From a virus, in the IMG/VR virus record IMGVR_UViG_3300043446_002679, positions 1 through 25,923 of that record: a stretch of 25,923 bases of DNA; one strand, 5' to 3'. Shown here in pieces: positions 23,801 through 25,923 of this stretch (its first letter is position 1; each line of letters opens with the position of its first letter). Position numbers and translations under genes: made by a program. Under the pieces are notes generated by a model that did not search any database, was not told the origin of the DNA, and saw nothing but the letters and a program-made list of their open reading frames with translations.

Positions 23801-25923
23801 AACTATGACTTTAACTATTGATCCATTTGAAATAACAGCTCTTAATTTTGCACCCGTTCCATTTCCATTTACCACTAAATCTGGAGTTGAATAATAATTT
23901 TGACCACCGTTTTGTAGTTCTACAGCAATTATTTTTCCTTTATTTACAATTGGTTTAACTTGGGCATTAACACCATTTAATATTGATATACTTGGTTTTT
24001 TATGAAAATTCATAATTTGTGAACCATATCCAGATCCATTTTCATATAAGTAACAATCTACTAAATTTCCCCTAACAATTGGTGTTGCAGTTATTGTTCC
24101 TATAAAACCAGAGTATTCAACATTCAAAGATAATGTAATTTTTGGATATGAAAATATTTGATATCCAATTCCAGAACTTTCAAAGTTTACGTATTTTTTT
24201 CTTAAATAATCAGTTTTTGCTGCACCAACTCCAACGTATCCAGCATCACAAAGTCTAAAAGAATTATCATCAAGTTTTAAAACATAATAATTTTTTTCTG
24301 TAGACAATCCAGAAATAACAGATCCAGTCGTTTGATACTCGACCAAATCTCCATCATTAAAATTATGGTTTATGAAACTAATACTATCATTAATTGTTGA
24401 AATTCCAGATGGATTAACCTTTAAAGATCTATTTTCATATCCACTTCCGCTATTTAAAACTTTGATATTTTTTAAAACATTTTTTCCTTCTAAAAGCCTA
24501 AATTTATGAATACCACCAGAATTCACAGTAGTAAATCCTACAGTATTAATTCCAGAATTTAAATCAGAAATAGTTTTATATAATTTTATTGCTCTAGAAT
24601 TAATTATTTCTGGGTAATATGTTTCACCATTCTCCAAGTATAAATTTTGATCGGTATTTAATCCATCAAAAGTTCCAATACCTATGGAAGTATTTCCATT
24701 ATTGTTATATACAATTGGTGTTCCATTTTTTAAGTTATGATTTTTTAAAAATGTAAGACTATCATTATCTTTATCTATCCCTCCACCATATAGTGATAGA
24801 TCAGAATCAAATTCAATTTCTCTAAAAGTTTTTTCTAAGATTGGTTCCAATACAGCACCAGATCCATTTCCTCCAGAAATTGATGCAGAAACAACTCTTA
24901 CCAAATCAACTTGATTTGGATCTACTATTACCTCTCTAACAGAACCTCTAATAACCGCATCGGCATAAGCAGTAGACCCAACCCCAATGGGAGAAGAAAT
25001 TTTAATTTTTGGTAAATTTATTACATCATAATCTTTCCCAGAATTATAAATTCTTACATTTTCTATTGGTCCGAAATATAATTTATCATTTGATTTATAA
25101 TTTACAATTTCAACACCATTTATTAAAACTCCTGTTGATCCAACTGGTGTTGGAATATTTTTTCCAGATTCTATATTTTGTTTTAAAGGAAACTTTAATA
25201 GATATTTTTTTGGTTCAATTAATTTATCATTTTGAGATTCTAAGGTAAATGTGTGAGTTCCTACATAACCCTCAGATAAATCAAATTTAATATAATTGTT
25301 GGATTCTATAAAAGATCTAGAATTATATAACCTTATTTTGTTTTTTTCGGTTCCATTTACTAAAACTTGAATATAATATATTTTTCCAAAAGATAAGTTA
25401 AATAAAGGTTTATTAGATCCAGTATAAACAACAGCATCTCCATTATTAAATGGAACATTATTTTTAAATGATATTATAGAATATGTTAGATCTCCTTCAT
25501 CATATCCTTGAAATATTTGATCCAAATTTGAGGAAGAATTTATTATTAAAGAAGAAGATTTATAATTGCAACCTATAGGATAATCTGGAAGAGAGTTTGC
25601 TGCAATATTAATAAATTCTTCATCTCCAATTTTTTCAATATAAGTGTTTTGTATATTTGAAGTTATATTATCATACTTCAGTGGTATTCCTGAACTAGAA
25701 GAATAACTTAATTTTCTTCTAATACTTAATTCTGTTTTTTGATCTACATTAGTTATATTTACGTTTAATATTAATTTGTTTGAAATAATATTTAAAATTA
25801 TTACGTTTTCTAAAACAATACTCTCAGAATTTCTATTTAAAATATCTACATGATCTCCGATTTTTAAACTAGATTTATCTGGAATATCATATAAAAAAAC
25901 ATTATTACCAGAAAAAGATTCAA
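14891..25923 (-). CDS. Giant virion structural protein, 5' end outside window
   Basis: At least 3676 residues are encoded. The frame is open to the right edge, reading ESFSGNNVFLYDIPDKSSLK at the limit, so a TTG at 25525 is an internal Leu codon and not the start. Numbering from the edge, a YHYH-like region lies near 785-885 (GYAYDGNPIYGPFG, then LDIHNGRF, FPEGIYAYY and FPYFIGNFY). A conserved segment near 1975 contains FVSRMVHPVGMKNFADMD. The C-terminal third holds FINDVFQTP, YDVNQNQVPRGGLIVSLGST, DGVRTRFPLYRNNELLSFEV and FVNGVMQEP. The end is FSWGKLSGFKRSSNPISI and HSIQRRKYGLRDSGSL. Between these run many G-x-GY repeats, GD...GL...YYV modules and GIGT turns. Most resemble large cyanophage tail proteins. 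By position it replaces T4 gp7 (1032 residues), a wedge protein, but homology to gp7 is not visible. It probably lies at the baseplate rim or in fibres. No enzyme is claimed. Confidence 0.88.
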   Translation of the reverse strand, partial: ESFSGNNVFLYDIPDKSSLKIGDHVDILNRNSESIVLENVIILNIISNKLILNVNITNVDQKTELSIRRKLSYSSSSGIPLKYDNITSNIQNTYIEKIGDEEFINIAANSLPDYPIGCNYKSSSLIINSSSNLDQIFQGYDEGDLTYSIISFKNNVPFNNGDAVVYTGSNKPLFNLSFGKIYYIQVLVNGTEKNKIRLYNSRSFIESNNYIKFDLSEGYVGTHTFTLESQNDKLIEPKKYLLKFPLKQNIESGKNIPTPVGSTGVLINGVEIVNYKSNDKLYFGPIENVRIYNSGKDYDVINLPKIKISSPIGVGSTAYADAVIRGSVREVIVDPNQVDLVRVVSASISGGNGSGAVLEPILEKTFREIEFDSDLSLYGGGIDKDNDSLTFLKNHNLKNGTPIVYNNNGNTSIGIGTFDGLNTDQNLYLENGETYYPEIINSRAIKLYKTISDLNSGINTVGFTTVNSGGIHKFRLLEGKNVLKNIKVLNSGSGYENRSLKVNPSGISTINDSISFINHNFNDGDLVEYQTTGSVISGLSTEKNYYVLKLDDNSFRLCDAGYVGVGAAKTDYLRKKYVNFESSGIGYQIFSYPKITLSLNVEYSGFIGTITATPIVRGNLVDCYLYENGSGYGSQIMNFHKKPSISILNGVNAQVKPIVNKGKIIAVELQNGGQNYYSTPDLVVNGNGTGAKLRAVISNGSIVKVIVINQGVNYDKNNTTVSVISAGRNAVLNCSVKPLTVNNFKRFSDEIAQEFNDNLSYGLVGYSTIREGSSFSDPTLESGHSKIIGYAYDGNPIYGPFGFSDPNDDNSTIKKLETGYVLDPSSVKSRPSIIDFEPGFFVEDYIFSNTGDLDIHNGRFAKTPEFPEGIYAYYVGVTTDTNTNTLIPKFPYFIGNFYRSSLDNTSIFDQSFDFNSSNLVRNTFPYRLNELNSGNDFIPEANDTLRQTSIINSISLGEIEEIEIKNPGENYEVNDSISIFSKTGGGSSAIVSKIKGKEIYGLETNFIKYENVVFSWLDENTVSANINPHHNFINGDSVNISGLSTSIKNLSGFKVISFSPEVTSLASSISANSTVGIVTDISIFSPISKLSVGSSIGIGTETFSVLNIFDNEKILRVRRGVSAGHSEGSLVNSLSNLITLKANCPQFDSTLNNIAYFNPTLSIGVGTISGSNTNVLFPIGNSTRLLSIPTQSIYLPNHKFKNNQKVLLSKPQSSSQLTVKDTPSGSSFNLPISGNSQYVYIINKSKDYIGLVTEVGLTTTTNGLYFTNNGSDNYQYKLESDFNQVTGVLQKVETKVSLSTYHGLSYGDKIDLVVNPSLSVGIGTSLSIKLKYNDQYEKLLFNPIGFTSTSVNISNNTINIINHKLSTGDKILYTSEDLVCSGLSSGKYFVYRNDDNSISLCETYIDTFSNPPNIVSLGSTGGNLQELSLINPQVKLFRNNNLVFDTSDSSLINSNLKIFYDSNFINEFVSVGTTNSFLIEQTGEPGVGTIFTDSNITIKYNQKIPTKLYYALEKNGTLLSKDTEVINNSEILYTNSLYNGSYNIYGIGTTTFNINLNDVPEKLSYKKSECFDLSYTTNSTNDSGPIDKIKIISSGFGYDSLPNFVGVSTISRGKNAILKSKSKSIGKINDLRIINEGFEYSSDKTLRPKGKIPTVLQLDNSSKLTSVSVLSGGRNFLSTPILELVNNYTRKKVNSGILIPVVKNNTIVEVNVVEEPLGLQSVDHTIFTTNNSNGIQVSKILSYTNGIVECELSTPPITGFLNVPFKPGDKIFVEGISKESFTDALGNTTTPGSGFNSVDHGYVFFTVTEFNNTDPAILKYDISKFTDNAGVPKTLQTNYSLIVNQKNYPIFSIEKSLAQFYDNETLFVNGLETDLTVRSSNYDILKISGEYPVKLNDLIYGKISGNSATVSAVNNFEKYFKVDYSNKRNFDWKNDFGKLNNETQVIQDSDYYQTLSYTIKSPISYEDSKDFVSRMVHPVGMKNFADMDIFSNSNVSIAATQNLLQVLDFVSEQRVDVVRNFDLVTDYEPFSNSSNAIKFRYKKLSDYIDCKTNRVLQIDDISSRFSSQEFNRDAFTEVIEYPITDFYSKFLVQVHDEDKLSYQISEVVILNNFDNTFTLNKSDLYTLEKLGDFTGEFAPSGDPVLKFIPTDPYTTNYNIKVHRESFSPNPFNIGVGFTDLGFVRLTSKTERMPRSSGIKTDIFIGLSSSFNTIYSNIFVMDEDTYEMNYFEVIGFYDSKDTHKSEFYFDTYPSIGGLSQGFIGTFGLFVENNIIKLQFTKNNNLSNILIKGKTVGFGSTSAGIGTYRFLVADQLEGTEKTSKLESKQYKGTGISTFISYNADVESSVKSLVKVGIGTTVTSLQQVLVLSDLNRVNIQQYPFVSVGSTSGIGTFGVTLNNSVVDVIFYPDPLYSSSEYTIQSFNHFMFYEIDEFNIPEELTYGTAKESFDISFYGSLNEFGKDRLDFDLNYERIPIFEKVFNPKNSSLLDLSTGVFKIKDHFFQTGEELIYTPSSTLIGVPGEPLGIGSTLVSGTTLIGDIIIGFSTITGVGSTIGISTNGTIILGSSIPDNTQIIGIGRTYTYFVGNVVSSGSSIITGVANTLALKVGSGIYSGNNISLGNITSIGINSITSSVTISEGDDRIYYSTDNNISLTLSNVATATTIRQNYITGIVTDICPEKVYTIKLSKDTFKLTGTLGQTGAGFTFTSSGSGNIHKLEMKKKLEKCLITVDGVNQYPLIRTPLQFSIKNNGNPIGSATTFITLSGISSISPRDLYQVDDEFMYINNVGLATENNGFGPITGIGTIPVIEVKRGWVGTAATTHDDNSIGRIYKGAYNIVGNRIWFTEAPDGRGNNNRLNSSLLPFAKSTFNGRVYLRQDYSTNKIYDDVSENFNGIGRTFTVKKDGENTTGIEIGSGLVFINDVFQTPDTENNAGNNYTFSENSGITSITFTSVSRPTPPYDILISEYDVNQNQVPRGGLIVSLGSTGGLGYAPLVGASVTAILNSGSIVSIGIGTSGSFGSGYTGNVSIGVTDSTGNGANVTATVGLGGTLIFNVVSGGFGYSNPEFIISDPSYQDLPIVGVSRLSVGNTTTTGIGLSITVQVGPSDSVGIGSSYFEVKSFKITKPGYGFSRGDVFEVVGLVTDSRLNYPIEPFRLVVDEIFTDSFASWQMGEFDYIDSIKPLQDGVRTRFPLYRNNELLSFEVDRNDIEASQIDFNSLLLIFVNGVMQEPNVSYTFEGGTTFRFKEPPVQTDNIAIFFYRGTRGVDSDIININETIKVGDTIKINKNNNIFGTIPQDERIVSLIQSADTTETGIYLGDGIDENNFKPLDWFKQKRDLIVNESFEYKSRDSLEALVFPSAKIIKDLSTKDNSIFVDDSTLFNYEENESTLEIQKFSALVLPHSNFSPGKITAVVDNNSTDISSLIIENGGSGYTGNSVVLKISNPKKIGIGIGTTATATVTVSAAGTLTSPITISNPGFGYTFIPQVLIPEPETIGEMLDDIQLVEGFSGIITGITTSVGTNGNPLAINFQVKFDPESIISGLLPGYPIFVFDTTVGNGITSIDNGDLNVVGIGTTFVDNIYYVHNITENNLRGLIVSNILSSTDLSGLSTSGVDICGRFSWGKLSGFKRSSNPISIGVSGYTINSGLTTFHSIQRRKYGLRDSGSLIKQFPEGSL
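23265..23565 (-). other. YHYH-like domain in the giant protein
   Basis: Residues near 785-885 from the window edge contain YAYDGNPIYGPFGF, LDIHNGRFAKTPEFPEGIYA and YPYF-type FPYFIGNFY. This is the layout of the YHYH domain family: a D-G-x-P-I-Y-G-P block followed by an N-G-R...P-x-F...Y-x-Y block and a final aromatic strand. The name-giving YHYH is replaced here by YAYY. The function of this domain in phages is not known to me. Confidence 0.6.

Noticed and set aside
25525-25527. TTG at 25525 as the start of the giant gene
   Set aside because: The same frame stays open for about 130 more codons to the window edge with sequence of the same character, so the true start is outside.

Overview
This window is a piece of the virion-assembly region of a T4-like marine myovirus. 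Every gene lies on the minus strand, so transcription runs from base 25923 towards base 1. The genome is very AT-rich: hand-counted 60-base lines give about 17-28% GC in the large genes. Gene order and protein signatures match marine T4-like phages of cyanobacteria or SAR11 (cyanophages and pelagiphages). Both hosts are AT-rich, and the window contains no auxiliary metabolic gene that would decide between them.

In transcription order the layout is as follows. (1) The 3' part of a giant structural gene (14891 to beyond the right edge, at least 3676 residues) occupies the place of T4 gene 7. (2) Next is the baseplate wedge protein gp8 (13283-14839). (3) A 2351-residue virion protein with a DUF4815-type N-terminus (6225-13280) stands where T4 has genes 9-12. 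(4) Three small genes follow (6013-6225, 5868-6038, 5668-5826) at the place of T4 wac. (5) Neck proteins gp13 (4788-5633) and gp14 (3397-4788), the tail-sheath stabiliser gp15 (2351-3397) and the small terminase subunit gp16 (1921-2346) come next. (6) A 586-residue basic, multi-domain protein (147-1907) lies between gp16 and the expected large terminase gp17. (7) A small gene is cut by the left edge (1-145). This is the T4 order 7-8-(9-12)-wac-13-14-15-16-(17) with replacements and one insertion.

The genes are nearly gapless, with TAATG or TGATG overlaps or a few bases between them. Only three gaps are longer than 30 bases. Two of these (14840-14890 and 5827-5867) each hold an exact T4 late-promoter octamer TATAAATA on the minus strand, suggesting two late transcription units: gp8 onward, and the 52-residue gene plus gp13 onward. 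No gene-free stretch exceeds 51 bases. I see no tRNA, CRISPR, insertion sequence, integrase or convincing terminator hairpin.

Together the genes build the baseplate periphery (giant protein, gp8, DUF4815 protein), the neck that joins head to tail (gp13, gp14), the sheath terminus (gp15) and part of the packaging motor (gp16). The unusual content is modular. A few beta-rich peptide modules recur in the giant protein, the DUF4815 protein, gp8, gp14 and gp15, and lengthen the T4 core proteins. The basic protein after gp16 looks like a string of short domains and is less AT-rich than its neighbours. Nothing resembles a defence system or another wholly new machinery. Family assignments are from memory of the families, without any database search.
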